From Acholeplasmatales bacterium (GTDB taxonomy: Bacteria > Bacillota_I > Bacilli_A > Acholeplasmatales > Anaeroplasmataceae), in contig JAFXXC010000031.1 in assembly GCA_017542485.1 (NCBI GenBank), forward strand, positions 1 through 58,263: a stretch of DNA of 58,263 nt, in the 5' to 3' direction. Of this stretch, positions 34,250-43,090 are shown in pieces. Numbering within the stretch: the first letter of the stretch is position 1; the number at the start of each line of letters is the position of its first letter. The notes under the pieces are model-generated. The model was not told where the DNA came from. It did not search any database and saw nothing but the letters and a program-made list of their open reading frames with translations. The position numbers and the translations under genes were made by a program.

Positions 34250-34270
34250 AAAAGTCCGAATTGGACTTTT
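34250..34270 (-). terminator. Terminator of the DUF3793-flavodoxin operon
   Basis: Stem AAAAGTCC/GGACTTTT with a 5-base loop and a T-rich tract on the minus strand. Confidence 0.82.
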
Positions 34271-34279
34271 TTATAATTA

Positions 34280-34684
34280 TTATTTTAAAGAGCTAATAAA
34301 TTTATCATATTCGGCATCATCAATAGCGCTACTATCACCATTAACAATCAATCCATCAGATAATAGATTACAACCAAAGCCATTTACTTCATCAGCCCAA
34401 GTTCTCATCCATTCTCCATCGCCCCAACCATATGATCCGAATAAAGCAATATTCTTTCCGCTTGCTTCACTCATTAAAGCTTCATAAAATGGTCTAAATT
34501 CACTATCTTCTAATTCTTCAGCTCCCATTGCAGGACAACCTAGAATAATAGTATCATATTTTAATATTTCACTAACATCTGCTTCACTAACATTAAAAAT
34601 ATCACAATCTAAATCATTTCTAATCTTATTTGCAATATCCTCTGTATTACCTGTACCACTCCAAAAAACTATTACTTGACTCAC
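34280..34684 (-). CDS. Flavodoxin
   Basis: 134 residues, the short-chain class. The FMN phosphate loop is SGTGNTE (9-15); LGCPAMGAEELED and FGSYGWGDGEWM form the isoalloxazine loops. It replaces ferredoxin as an electron carrier, typically when iron is scarce. Start is GTG with GGAGGT upstream. It follows the DUF3793 gene by 13 bases and shares its promoter, which bears two metalloregulator-type boxes like those at feo. Confidence 0.95.
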   Translation of the reverse strand: MSQVIVFWSGTGNTEDIANKIRNDLDCDIFNVSEADVSEILKYDTIILGCPAMGAEELEDSEFRPFYEALMSEASGKNIALFGSYGWGDGEWMRTWADEVNGFGCNLLSDGLIVNGDSSAIDDAEYDKFISSLK

Positions 34685-34697
34685 TTTTATACCTCCA

Positions 34698-35231
34698 CTA
34701 TCTCATAAAGTTTTCTATAGGAAATCCTTTATTAATTAGATTAATTACACATTCTCTACATCTAGTATATTTATTAAATATTTTCATTTTCTCATTTAAT
34801 TTAGAATATACCTTCCAGTATCCAACATAAATGCATTTATCACCATCTATAAATGATTTTATATCATCTAAATCATAACCAAGGAATACTCCTATTTCGT
34901 GAGGAAAGTCTTCATCTAATAATCTAACTTTTAAATCATTTAACATGTTATCAACACTTGATGTATCATATCCCAAATTCTCTAAAAATAATAAATTATC
35001 ATTTTTAAACAACATTCTTTCAAATGTATTCTTTCTATATACTAATACCAGTACATTTGTGTCAGTCTTCTTCAAGATATAGAATCTTAATTTGGAATAT
35101 TTATTATTCAATTCTTCTATCTCCTGATAAATAGCCTCATTATATTCCATACATATTAAATTAGATGCTTTTATCCCACATATAGCAGGTGATGAATGAA
35201 ATGCTAATAATCTCTCCAATGTCTTACTCAT
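34698..35231 (-). CDS. DUF3793 family protein
   Basis: 177 residues. Matches the DUF3793 layout as I know it: an N-terminal HSSPAICGIKASNL, a central FYILKKTDTNVLVLVYRK, FPHEIGVFLGYDLDDIKSF, and a C-terminal CRECV with GYWKVY before it. The biochemical function is unknown. The family usually sits beside a flavodoxin and feo genes in Firmicutes, which fits here. The cysteines and the position suggest a role in iron or haem stress or in flavodoxin handling; that is inference. Confidence 0.88.
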   Translation of the reverse strand: MSKTLERLLAFHSSPAICGIKASNLICMEYNEAIYQEIEELNNKYSKLRFYILKKTDTNVLVLVYRKNTFERMLFKNDNLLFLENLGYDTSSVDNMLNDLKVRLLDEDFPHEIGVFLGYDLDDIKSFIDGDKCIYVGYWKVYSKLNEKMKIFNKYTRCRECVINLINKGFPIENFMR

Positions 35232-35245
35232 ACAAATCTCCTAAG

Positions 35246-35301
35246 TTAGTCAACGCTAACCGATAAATAGTATATCATACAATCTAGTTAGAATCAACTA
35301 A
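35246..35301 (-). promoter_or_regulatory. DUF3793-flavodoxin promoter with two metalloregulator-type boxes
   Basis: Minus strand: -35 TTGATT (35292-35297), 17-base spacer, -10 TATACT (35269-35274). Boxes TTAGAATCAACTAA (35288-35301, over the -35) and TTAGTCAACGCTAA (35246-35259, downstream of the -10) share TTAG-N6-CTAA with the feo boxes. Confidence 0.82.
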
Positions 35302-35345
35302 CTTTTATGCAAAATTTCTTTTATCTATACAAATAAAAAAATAAT

Positions 35346-35374
35346 TTGACTATTCTTGACTCTTTTGATATAAT
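35346..35374 (+). promoter_or_regulatory. rpsD promoter
   Basis: -35 TTGACT (35346-35351), 17-base spacer, -10 TATAAT (35369-35374). Confidence 0.82.
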
Positions 35375-35380
35375 GATTGA

Positions 35381-35552
35381 GCGTGGGTAAAAGGCAGCAG
35401 CTCTAACCACTATAGTAAATATCTTAAAGCCTTATAGGTTTAAATAGTAACCTTCGCTGCTTGATGGTGAACATTTTATTTAAGATATCCTAAAGAATAG
35501 GGCCGGACGTTTATCCCCAAAATAATATTAATATTTTAAGGAGGACATATAA
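35381..35552 (+). promoter_or_regulatory. Structured rpsD leader, likely S4 autoregulatory element
   Basis: A leader of about 170 nt has interleaved complementary segments: GCAGC (35394-35398) with GCTGC (35456-35460), and ATATCTTAAA (35419-35428) with TTTAAGATAT (35479-35488). This A-B-A'-B' order is a pseudoknot topology. GGGTAAA (35385-35391) can also pair with TTTATCCC (35510-35517). S4 is known to repress its own mRNA through pseudoknot-like leaders in E. coli and Bacillus. The element here is inferred from pairing only. Confidence 0.7.
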
Positions 35553-36155
35553 ATGTCAAGATTCACAGGTTCAAGCTGGAAAGTTTCTCGTCGTTTAAAT
35601 TACTCTATCAGTGAAACTGGTAAAGAATTAGTTAAGAGAAAGACAGCTCCAGGACAACATGGTGCAAAGCGCACAAAACAAAAAGAATATGGTTTACAAT
35701 TAGCTGAGAAGCAAAAAGTAAGATTCTCTTATGGTGTATCTGAAAAGCAATTCGTTAAGACTTTCAATGAAGCTGCTAAAGAGCCAGGTATGACTGGTGT
35801 TAACTTCCTAAAGGTATTAGAGTGCCGTTTAGACAACCTAGTATATCGTTTAGGTTTCGCATCAACTAGACCTCAAGCTCGTCAATTAGTTAACCATGGC
35901 CACATCTTAGTAGATGGCAAGAAGTTAGATATTCCTTCTTACCGTGTAAGACCTGGTCAAACAATCTCTATGAAGGAAACTTCAAAAGATCTTAAGGTTG
36001 TTAAAGCTTCATTAGAAGCTAAGCTTGCTCGTCCTGAATATGTATCATTTGACGCTGATAAGCAAGTTGGTACTTTAGTAAGAATCCCTGAAAGAGATGA
36101 ATTCTTACCAGAAATCAACGAACAACTTATTGTCGAATTCTACAACAGAGCATAA
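35553..36155 (+). CDS. rpsD: 30S ribosomal protein S4
   Basis: 200 residues. Primary 16S-binding protein and accuracy factor. N-terminal [19 protein letters not shown] is of the cysteine-free type. The S4 RNA-binding domain runs from about 92 to 155 ([20 protein letters not shown], then [18 protein letters not shown]). AAGGAGG precedes the ATG. Codon use is more biased than in neighbouring genes, as expected for high expression. A terminator follows. Confidence 0.98.
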   Translation: MSRFTGSSWKVSRRLNYSISETGKELVKRKTAPGQHGAKRTKQKEYGLQLAEKQKVRFSYGVSEKQFVKTFNEAAKEPGMTGVNFLKVLECRLDNLVYRLGFASTRPQARQLVNHGHILVDGKKLDIPSYRVRPGQTISMKETSKDLKVVKASLEAKLARPEYVSFDADKQVGTLVRIPERDEFLPEINEQLIVEFYNRA

Positions 36156-36165
36156 TTATGATATT

Positions 36166-36187
36166 AAGAATTGGGAAACCAATTCTT
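36166..36187 (+). terminator. rpsD terminator
   Basis: Stem AAGAATTGG/CCAATTCTT closed by a GAAA loop, then TTTTATTTT. Confidence 0.9.
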
Positions 36188-36246
36188 TTTATTTTACTTC
36201 TTCTTTTATTTATCATAAAATTGTATAATTAACTTGGTGATTAACG

Positions 36247-37041
36247 ATGACAGAAAGTTTTAATTTATTTTTACCAAAATCAAAAAGAGAAGTTAAAATA
36301 GATATATCTGTACCTAAAAATAAAGATGATATTATTTTTGATACATTATATCTTTTAGATGGACAAAATGCTTTTAATGACACAAAAGCTGCCTATGGTA
36401 GATCTATAAGGGCAACTAAAATATTAAATAAGACTGCTAAATACTTAAATAAAAGAATATTAGGTGTTGCTATTTATAATAGTGGTAGTAACGAAGGTAG
36501 AATTAGCGAATATACACCATTTTATATAAATAATCCTCAAAGTTTAGAATTTCAAACAAAGGATATTAAAAAATGCGAATATTTCTGTGATGATTTAGTA
36601 AATACAATAATTCCATTTATCGAATCAAAATATAATACATATAAAGATAAAGAACATAGATTTATATATGGTTCTTCCCTAGCTGCTATAACAGCTTTAT
36701 ATATATCATATAAATATCCAGATTCATTTAATTACATAGGAGCTTTTTCTACTGCTTCATTTTTATTTGAGGATGAATTTATAGAGTTCTTAAGAAAAAA
36801 TACAAATATTGAAAAAAATGTATTTTTATATGTTGGAGAAAAAGAATCTTCAGATTCTATGTATGATAAGGATACATATCTTAATTCTTCTATGATATTA
36901 TATTCATTATTTAAAGAATGTGGTAATAGAGTTAGGTTATCAATAGACCCTAATGGTCTTCATAATGAAGAAACTTGGGGTAAGCATTTATATGAATTTA
37001 TAAATTTTATTTATTTTGAAGATATAATTGTATCATTTTAA
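36247..37041 (+). CDS. Alpha/beta-hydrolase, putative esterase (Esterase D family)
   Basis: 264 residues, no signal peptide. It has an LYLLDGQNAF strand-turn typical of Esterase D-type proteins, the nucleophile elbow YGSSLAAITA (Gly-x-Ser-x-Ala form), an FLYVGEKESSD acid-loop region and LHNEETWGKHL with the catalytic His. Substrate unknown; relatives hydrolyse acyl esters such as siderophore or carbohydrate esters. GGTGAT precedes the ATG and TATAAT lies about 18 bases upstream. The TIGR01212 radical SAM gene starts 9 bases after it ends. Confidence 0.85.
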   Translation: MTESFNLFLPKSKREVKIDISVPKNKDDIIFDTLYLLDGQNAFNDTKAAYGRSIRATKILNKTAKYLNKRILGVAIYNSGSNEGRISEYTPFYINNPQSLEFQTKDIKKCEYFCDDLVNTIIPFIESKYNTYKDKEHRFIYGSSLAAITALYISYKYPDSFNYIGAFSTASFLFEDEFIEFLRKNTNIEKNVFLYVGEKESSDSMYDKDTYLNSSMILYSLFKECGNRVRLSIDPNGLHNEETWGKHLYEFINFIYFEDIIVSF

Positions 37042-37050
37042 GGGGTATAT

Positions 37051-37989
37051 ATGAATTATTTTACTAAAGCTAAGCCGTATAATTCGTTAAATGAATATTT
37101 TAAAAAACGCTATGGTAAAAAAGTTACTAAAATAGCACTAAATGCTAATTTTACATGTCCTAATAGAGATGGCACTAAAGGATATGGTGGTTGTACATTT
37201 TGTTTAGGTGGTTCTGGTGAATATGATAATTTAAGTATTAAAGAACAATTTAAAATAGTTTCAGATACTATTAACAAAAAATGGCCAGATGCTTTATACA
37301 TTCCATATTTTCAAGCATATTCAAATACTTATAAGCCTCTTCCTGAATTAATTAAATTATATAATGAAGCTATCGATATCGCAGGAGATAATATTGTAGG
37401 TCTTTCTATTGCCACACGTGCTGATTCAATTAGTGATGATGTAATAGAATATTTAGGCGAGTTAAATAAAAAAATAGATGTATCAATAGAACTAGGGCTT
37501 CAAACATCAAACGAATTAACATCTAAAAGGATTAATAGATGTATGAGTAATATGGAATTTATAACGACAGTTAATAAATTACGTAAGCATAATATTGAAA
37601 TAATAGTTCATATAATAAATGGACTTCCAGGTGAGTACATAGAAGATAATTTAAAAACAATAGATTTTATTAACTCACTTGATATCCAAGGAATTAAAAT
37701 TCATTCACTACTTCTTCTAGATAATACTAAATTATATGAAGAATACAAAAAAGAGCCATTTCATATACTATCAATGGATGAATACATTGAAATAGTAGCA
37801 CAAGAAATAGCTCATTTAAGAGATGACATTATTATTCATAGATTACAAGCTGATAGTAAGCTTGATCTATTAATCGAGCCTAAATGGACTCATAAAAAAT
37901 TTATTGTAATGAATAATATAGATAAATATATTAGAAATAATAATCTATACCAAGGCAAGTTCTATATTAAGAAGGATAACCTTCATTAA
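37051..37989 (+). CDS. TIGR01212-family radical SAM protein
   Basis: 312 residues. The cluster motif is atypical, with a long first gap: CPNRDGTKGYGGCTFC (C36, C48, C51), the hallmark of the YtqA/YhcC group. SAM-site motifs GGSGEYD and the ELGLQTS and HIINGLPGE strands follow. The reaction is not established to my knowledge. The 3' end overlaps the convergent LeuRS-like gene by 23 bases with no terminator between, so the two mRNAs have complementary 3' ends. Confidence 0.92.
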   Translation: MNYFTKAKPYNSLNEYFKKRYGKKVTKIALNANFTCPNRDGTKGYGGCTFCLGGSGEYDNLSIKEQFKIVSDTINKKWPDALYIPYFQAYSNTYKPLPELIKLYNEAIDIAGDNIVGLSIATRADSISDDVIEYLGELNKKIDVSIELGLQTSNELTSKRINRCMSNMEFITTVNKLRKHNIEIIVHIINGLPGEYIEDNLKTIDFINSLDIQGIKIHSLLLLDNTKLYEEYKKEPFHILSMDEYIEIVAQEIAHLRDDIIIHRLQADSKLDLLIEPKWTHKKFIVMNNIDKYIRNNNLYQGKFYIKKDNLH

Positions 37990-39946
37990 CAATAGAAAAT
38001 CTTCCATTAAATAATTCTTCATATAATGATTCAGATAAAAACGGAAAAACCGGATGAATTACTCTTAAATATACTAATAAGTCTTTTTTAGAAAAACTAC
38101 CTTCTAATATATTTTCATTAGTAAATTTAATTACTTCTTTCATATAATTAACCAAATCACCTTTTGAAAGTAACATATCCATATTTTCTGCAAATACATT
38201 AAATTTAATATCATAATCAATAGAATAATCCTCCTTGATTATTCTATTTTTTATTCTTTTTAAATATGTATCATAATCCTCTATTAAATATTCATTAAAA
38301 ACAAATTCATCATTTGCCTCACTCATTATCGCAAAAGCTCTAATACTATCAGGATTATGATTATCAAGTATTTTATCAAAATCTATTAAATTATTATTAC
38401 TTCTTTTAATATCATTTAATTTAACATCAATTGCCTTATTTAAAACAACAACTTTTTTTACAAAAGTTGGCATATTAGGATGTTCCTTTTTAATAATATT
38501 ATAAAATATTAAAGGCATTAATAATTCATTAATAACATTGTCTTTTTCTATATACATAGAGTCTATAGGTAGATAATCACACATGTCATTATAAGCATAT
38601 TGTGAAAACAAAGAATCCATAAAACCTATTTCATCATACCCTATAGATATTAAGGATGCCATACCAGATGAAATATTAGATGCCATCGTTCCATCAATAG
38701 GCGAACCAGGAATATCAACATCAGGTGATAATATTGGTCTAAATTGACTAGAGAAATTAAAAGGTAAATAATCCTTTAATGATTTAATATCATTTTTATA
38801 TTCTAAAAAAGGAAATAAAGCTCCAAATTTATCTAATTGATGGATTAATATAGATGTATGCATATAACCATTTTTACTTACTGCTATATCAGCGTTAGTG
38901 AATGTATCAAATATTAAATCATGAGCGCTTTTAGGATCATTTCCATCTAAAAAATCAGAATTCTTCAATAAATTATTCTCTAATATTTCTTTATATTCAA
39001 ATCCTTCTGTCACAGCTAATGTCAAATCCTCATCATTTATACTAGGAATACCTAAATATGTACCTACACTATATAAATTTGATATAAAAATAGGTATATC
39101 CTCACCAGTTAATGGATTTATTGCACTAACACCACTATATGCAAACAAATTCTTAGAATCTTTTAAATAATTATCATCATATTCATCATATGATACATAA
39201 TTACTTATATCAATATATTCTGGATTTAAAAATATAAAAGCTACTCCACCTAAATATTCAGGATTTTCCATCTCCACCTTTAAAATATTATTATTACTAC
39301 ATGATAATTCTAGTTCTAATACATCAATAGGCTTAAAATAATCAATTAATTCATCCTTTATATCAATATTGATATCAAGCTCATTAATATCATTTATAAC
39401 ATTATCTAAAATAGGTTTAACATCAAGTTCAAAAGCTTTCATTGATTTTTTAGGCATTTCTGGATTAATTTTCGCATCATATATCTTATTAGTTTTATTT
39501 TCATAAGCTACTAAAGTATTATGATATTTAATATACCCCTTCTCGTATAAATCAATGAAATTTAATTGAATATTAGAAATATAACTATCCTTTCTTAAGT
39601 CAATCAATTTCATATTATTAATACTAATACCACATCTTATCATCTGATTATAAAATATCATAGCTATATCATCATTAAGTAAATTACTTGATTTTCTTGA
39701 TTCAATAAATGATGATTGTGATAAAGTATTAAATCCGATAGGAAATAATACATTTCGATTTTTCAATCTATTATATCTAGCAATTACATCACCCATAATA
39801 AGTGATCTAATTTTACCTGTTTGAAATCCATACATATTACTATTAGGAAAAGACGAAAAAACGTAGCAACGACTTTTTAATCTATCGCTATCGATTACAA
39901 AATATTTATCATTTTGCCACTTCTCGTACAAATCCTTATAATCCAT
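37967..39946 (-). CDS. Leucyl-tRNA synthetase paralog with eroded HIGH and KMSKS
   Basis: 659 residues with LeuRS architecture. The N-terminus YEKWQNDKYF matches the LeuRS KWQ start. IMGDVIARYNRLKNRNVLFP matches the HIGH-proximal helix. An editing-like domain (about 185-320) contains EYLGGVAFIFLNPEY and INPLTGEDIPIFI. There is a zinc-less core with MDSLFSQYAYND, and a terminal helix bundle. The HIGH site (PNSNMYGFQTGK, 34-45) has lost both His, and the KMSKS site reads IKRSNNN (about 513-519), so aminoacylation is unlikely. It is about 150 residues shorter than LeuRS. GAGGAA precedes the ATG. Possible roles are amino-acid sensing, tRNA editing in trans or a non-tRNA ligase. A true LeuRS must lie elsewhere. 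Confidence 0.82.
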   Translation of the reverse strand: MDYKDLYEKWQNDKYFVIDSDRLKSRCYVFSSFPNSNMYGFQTGKIRSLIMGDVIARYNRLKNRNVLFPIGFNTLSQSSFIESRKSSNLLNDDIAMIFYNQMIRCGISINNMKLIDLRKDSYISNIQLNFIDLYEKGYIKYHNTLVAYENKTNKIYDAKINPEMPKKSMKAFELDVKPILDNVINDINELDINIDIKDELIDYFKPIDVLELELSCSNNNILKVEMENPEYLGGVAFIFLNPEYIDISNYVSYDEYDDNYLKDSKNLFAYSGVSAINPLTGEDIPIFISNLYSVGTYLGIPSINDEDLTLAVTEGFEYKEILENNLLKNSDFLDGNDPKSAHDLIFDTFTNADIAVSKNGYMHTSILIHQLDKFGALFPFLEYKNDIKSLKDYLPFNFSSQFRPILSPDVDIPGSPIDGTMASNISSGMASLISIGYDEIGFMDSLFSQYAYNDMCDYLPIDSMYIEKDNVINELLMPLIFYNIIKKEHPNMPTFVKKVVVLNKAIDVKLNDIKRSNNNLIDFDKILDNHNPDSIRAFAIMSEANDEFVFNEYLIEDYDTYLKRIKNRIIKEDYSIDYDIKFNVFAENMDMLLSKGDLVNYMKEVIKFTNENILEGSFSKKDLLVYLRVIHPVFPFLSESLYEELFNGRFSIVNEGYPS

Positions 39947-39967
39947 ATAATTCCTCTTTAGAAATAT

Positions 39968-39993
39968 AATGGAGCCACACTAGTAGCTCCATT
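39968..39993. terminator. Hairpin between acpP and the LeuRS-like gene
   Basis: Stem AATGGAGC/GCTCCATT with a 10-base loop. The T-run is good on the plus strand (ATTTTTTATT) but weak on the minus strand (ATATTTC), so some acpP transcription may read into the LeuRS-like gene. Confidence 0.65.
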
Positions 39994-39998
39994 TTTTA

Positions 39999-40232
39999 TT
40001 ACTTTAAATTATTTTCGATATATTTTACAACGTCTCCAACTGTTTCCATTGCTTCAGCTTCAGTATCATCAACTGTAACACCAAATGCATCTTCAACTTC
40101 CATAACAATTTGTACTGCGTCTATTGAATCAGCGCCTAAATCATCTCTTAGCTTAGCTTCAGGTGTAACAGCAGATTCTGCACAATTAAGTTCGCTAATA
40201 ATAATCTCTTTTACTTTAGCAAAAACATCCAT
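39999..40232 (-). CDS. acpP: Acyl carrier protein
   Basis: 77 residues, acidic four-helix bundle that carries fatty acyl chains. The phosphopantetheine site is LGADSIDAVQ (Ser36). It stands alone with its own promoter and no fatty-acid genes beside it. AGGAGG lies ahead of the ATG. Confidence 0.97.
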   Translation of the reverse strand: MDVFAKVKEIIISELNCAESAVTPEAKLRDDLGADSIDAVQIVMEVEDAFGVTVDDTEAEAMETVGDVVKYIENNLK

Positions 40233-40258
40233 ATAAAATCCTCCTTAATATTAATTAA

Positions 40259-40287
40259 ATTATACCAAATAGCCTTGTTTTATTCAA
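40259..40287 (-). promoter_or_regulatory. acpP promoter
   Basis: Minus strand: -35 TTGAAT (40282-40287), 17-base spacer, -10 TATAAT (40259-40264). The -35 overlaps the 3' end of the ACT-domain gene. Confidence 0.8.
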
Positions 40288-40711
40288 CCGCAAGTAATAA
40301 AACATCTATAACATTTTTAACAAGCTTTAATTCAGAAACCAAGCCCTGTGTAGATATATCTACATCATTAGTTGAGATAGTTAATGTAACAAACGCAACG
40401 TTATTAATAGGCAATTCCTGATTAATAGTTAAAATGTTTGCATTTTTTGATGCAATATCATTTAAAATATTTGATAAAACACCTGGCTCATCAACTAGTT
40501 TTAATGACAAAATCATTCTCTTTCCTATCGCATCATTAGGTCTATTAACATAATCCTTATACTTATAAAAAGTTGATCTAGATAAACCAACATTTTTACA
40601 AGCCTCACTAACATTCATTCCATTAGAAATTTTTTCTTTAATTACTATTACCTTTTCAAAATACTCAGGTAATACCTTTCTATGGATTATAAAATATTCA
40701 TGATTAGCCAT
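40280..40711 (-). CDS. HTH-ACT regulator of the PheB/UPF0735 type
   Basis: 143 residues. An N-terminal helix-turn-helix-like region (VSEACKNVGLSRSTFYKYKD, about 34-53) and an ACT domain (about 66-143, LSLKLVDEPGVLSNILNDIA) that binds amino acids. The architecture matches UPF0735/PheB proteins. It follows thrB by one base, so it probably senses threonine or another amino acid for this operon. DNA binding is plausible but not shown. Confidence 0.87.
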   Translation of the reverse strand: MANHEYFIIHRKVLPEYFEKVIVIKEKISNGMNVSEACKNVGLSRSTFYKYKDYVNRPNDAIGKRMILSLKLVDEPGVLSNILNDIASKNANILTINQELPINNVAFVTLTISTNDVDISTQGLVSELKLVKNVIDVLLLAVE

Positions 40712-40712
40712 A

Positions 40713-41570
40713 TTACTCCTCCGTAATCCTTAAACCAGAGCCAACATTAACCCTCTTAAAATTATATCCTTTATCTAATAATTCCTTTTCATATTCGTAA
40801 TTATTAGAAATTATAAGCATAGTAGAACCACTTCCAGATATTATTAATTTTCCATTATATTTATTAATAATAGCCTCAATATCATCAAATTCCTTAATTA
40901 ATTTTTTTCTATATGGCTCATGTATTTTATCAACACATAGCATTTTAATTAATTCTAAATTGCCTTCTTCTAATGCTTTAGGTAAATTTACAATTCTAGA
41001 TAAATTATTAACTATATCTGCTCTATTATAGCTATCTGGCAAGACTCTTCTTGCATCCTCAGTTTTTAATGCATCAGAAGGAATTACAACACCAAACTTA
41101 AGTTTATTTGAAACCTTATAAATATTAGGATAATACTTTCCATCATACTTAAAGCTTGCAACAACATTACCATAAATTGCAGGAGCTACATTATCTGGAT
41201 GTCCCTCAATATTTGCACATAATGAAAACAATTCATCCTTGCTTAAATTAGCTCCACTGATGTAATTAGCTCCAAATACTCCAGCAACAATCAAGCTTGA
41301 AGATGATCCCATTCCACGTGAAACAGGGATATCACCATTAAACCCAATTAGAACTGGTATTGGTTCTTTATTAATATATTTAAAAAACTCAATATATGAA
41401 TCATAAACTAAATTATGTGTAATTGTTAAATATCTAGGTAAAAAACCCTTAAAACCAAAATCATCAGCTTTTTCAAAAGTAAACTCATTATAGATATCTA
41501 AAGCCATACCAAGTGTATCAAAGCCAACGCATAAATTAGCACTAGTTGCTTCTACTTTGATTCGTAGCAT
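40713..41570 (-). CDS. thrB: Homoserine kinase
   Basis: GHMP kinase that phosphorylates homoserine. 285 residues. VEATSANLCVGFDTLGMAL starts the fold; the ATP loop is PVSRGMGSSSSLIVAG, and ISGSGSTMLI is the third motif. The start overlaps the 3' end of thrC by 19 bases. With thrC it makes threonine from homoserine; homoserine supply genes are not in the window. Confidence 0.95.
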   Translation of the reverse strand: MLRIKVEATSANLCVGFDTLGMALDIYNEFTFEKADDFGFKGFLPRYLTITHNLVYDSYIEFFKYINKEPIPVLIGFNGDIPVSRGMGSSSSLIVAGVFGANYISGANLSKDELFSLCANIEGHPDNVAPAIYGNVVASFKYDGKYYPNIYKVSNKLKFGVVIPSDALKTEDARRVLPDSYNRADIVNNLSRIVNLPKALEEGNLELIKMLCVDKIHEPYRKKLIKEFDDIEAIINKYNGKLIISGSGSTMLIISNNYEYEKELLDKGYNFKRVNVGSGLRITEE

Positions 41571-42970
41571 TTTATTACCTCTGTAAGTTTATTATCAATA
41601 TCCTTTAAACTTACAATTTCTCTTTCAAATTTAGGGTAATTTAATACCTTAGGTATTGCTAAACTGAACTTCTTTGACAATTCGTTAACTGATGCGAAAG
41701 ATTCATCTGCCTTAACATTAAATGCAGCTAATACAGATTGTGGGAACTTAAATGGTGAAGCAGTTGATACAACAACAACTTTCTCATTGTTATTCTTCTT
41801 ATATTCTAAATAAGCTCCATAACTACAAGCAGTATGTGGATCAATTAAATATTTATAATTATCATATACATACTTAATTACTTCTAAAGTCTCATCCTCA
41901 TTCTTTGAATATGCATAAAAATAATCAAGTGGATTTTTGAATTCATAAACACCATCATTTTTAAGCTTATTCATCAATTCTTTAGTCTTATTAGTATCAC
42001 ATCCAGATGCATAATAAATAAATCTCTCTAAATTAGATGAAATCAAAATATCCATAGATGGAGAATTTGTCTTAAAGAATGGTCTATTCTTATTATAAAC
42101 ACCATTATTAAAGAATTCTGTTAAAACATCGTTCTTATTAGATGCACAAATCAAGCTCTTAATAGGTAATCCCATACATTTTGCAAAATATCCAGCTAAA
42201 ATATTACCAAAATTACCAGTTGGAACACAGAATGATATTTCCTCACCATCTTTAATATCACCATTATTTACCATGCTAATATATGAATAATAATAATATA
42301 CAATTTGTGGTGCTAATCTAGCAATATTAATTGAATTTGCGCTAGATAATGATAACTCCTTATGCTTTGCAAAATATTCCTTAACAAAGCTTTGGCAATC
42401 ATCAAAATTACCTTCTATCGCAAAAACACTACTATTACTACCCTTAAAAGAATTCATCTGTGCCTCTTGTACAGGTGAAATACCACCATTAGGATATAAT
42501 ACTGCAATAGAAATACCAGGAATGTTTTTAAAGCCATTTAATGCAGCTCCACCAGTATCACCAGATGTAGCTGTTAAAATAGTAATATTTCTCTTAACAT
42601 TCATCTTCTCTTTAGATAATTTCATCAATCTTGGTAAAACTACTAAAGCCAAATCCTTAAATGCTAAAGTTGGACCATGAAATAATTCCAAGAAATATGC
42701 ATTATCACATTTCTTTAAATTAACAACACTATCAATATCAAATGACTTATAAGCTTCTTTTATTTCCTTTAATAACTCATCATAAGTAAATTCAGTAAAA
42801 AAAGTATTTAGTATTTTACTTGCTACCTCAGGGTAACTTAACTCCATTAATGTATGGTAATCAAGCTTAGGCATCTTATCAATTACATATAATCCACCAT
42901 CTTTTGCAATACCATTTAAAATAGCTTCATATGAAGATACTAACTCATTTCCTCTTGTACTATGAAACAT
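41552..42970 (-). CDS. thrC: Threonine synthase
   Basis: PLP enzyme converting O-phosphohomoserine to threonine. 472 residues, the longer fungal/E. coli-like class. N-terminal FHSTRGNELVSSYEAI; the PLP lysine is in HGPTLAFKDLAL; phosphate-binding TATSGDTGGAAL and SFCVPTGNFGNILAGY are present. The ATG at 42970 is taken because GGAGGG lies 7 bases upstream; the frame opens five codons earlier without a site. Confidence 0.95.
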   Translation of the reverse strand: MFHSTRGNELVSSYEAILNGIAKDGGLYVIDKMPKLDYHTLMELSYPEVASKILNTFFTEFTYDELLKEIKEAYKSFDIDSVVNLKKCDNAYFLELFHGPTLAFKDLALVVLPRLMKLSKEKMNVKRNITILTATSGDTGGAALNGFKNIPGISIAVLYPNGGISPVQEAQMNSFKGSNSSVFAIEGNFDDCQSFVKEYFAKHKELSLSSANSINIARLAPQIVYYYYSYISMVNNGDIKDGEEISFCVPTGNFGNILAGYFAKCMGLPIKSLICASNKNDVLTEFFNNGVYNKNRPFFKTNSPSMDILISSNLERFIYYASGCDTNKTKELMNKLKNDGVYEFKNPLDYFYAYSKNEDETLEVIKYVYDNYKYLIDPHTACSYGAYLEYKKNNNEKVVVVSTASPFKFPQSVLAAFNVKADESFASVNELSKKFSLAIPKVLNYPKFEREIVSLKDIDNKLTEVIKCYESK

Positions 42971-43000
42971 AAAAAATCCCTCCAAAAAAAATACAAAAAT

Positions 43001-43029
43001 ATTATAATATGGTTTTCCTAAATAAACAA
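43001..43029 (-). promoter_or_regulatory. thrC operon promoter
   Basis: Minus strand: -35 TTGTTT (43024-43029), 17-base spacer, -10 TATAAT (43001-43006). The mRNA leader is too short for an attenuator. Confidence 0.75.
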
Positions 43030-43056
43030 GTGTTTTTCTTGAGAAAACAAAAAGAA

Positions 43057-43073
43057 TAGGGACTAAGTCCCTA
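43057..43073 (-). terminator. Terminator of the lipoprotein gene
   Basis: Stem TAGGGAC/GTCCCTA with a 3-base loop, then TTCTTTTTG on the minus strand. Confidence 0.82.
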
Positions 43074-43090
43074 CTCCATTCATTTTATAA

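Noticed and set aside
35381..35552. tRNA-like or riboswitch class (SAM, TPP, T-box) in the rpsD leader
   Set aside because: No conserved core of these classes was seen; pseudoknot pairing fits ribosomal-protein autoregulation better.
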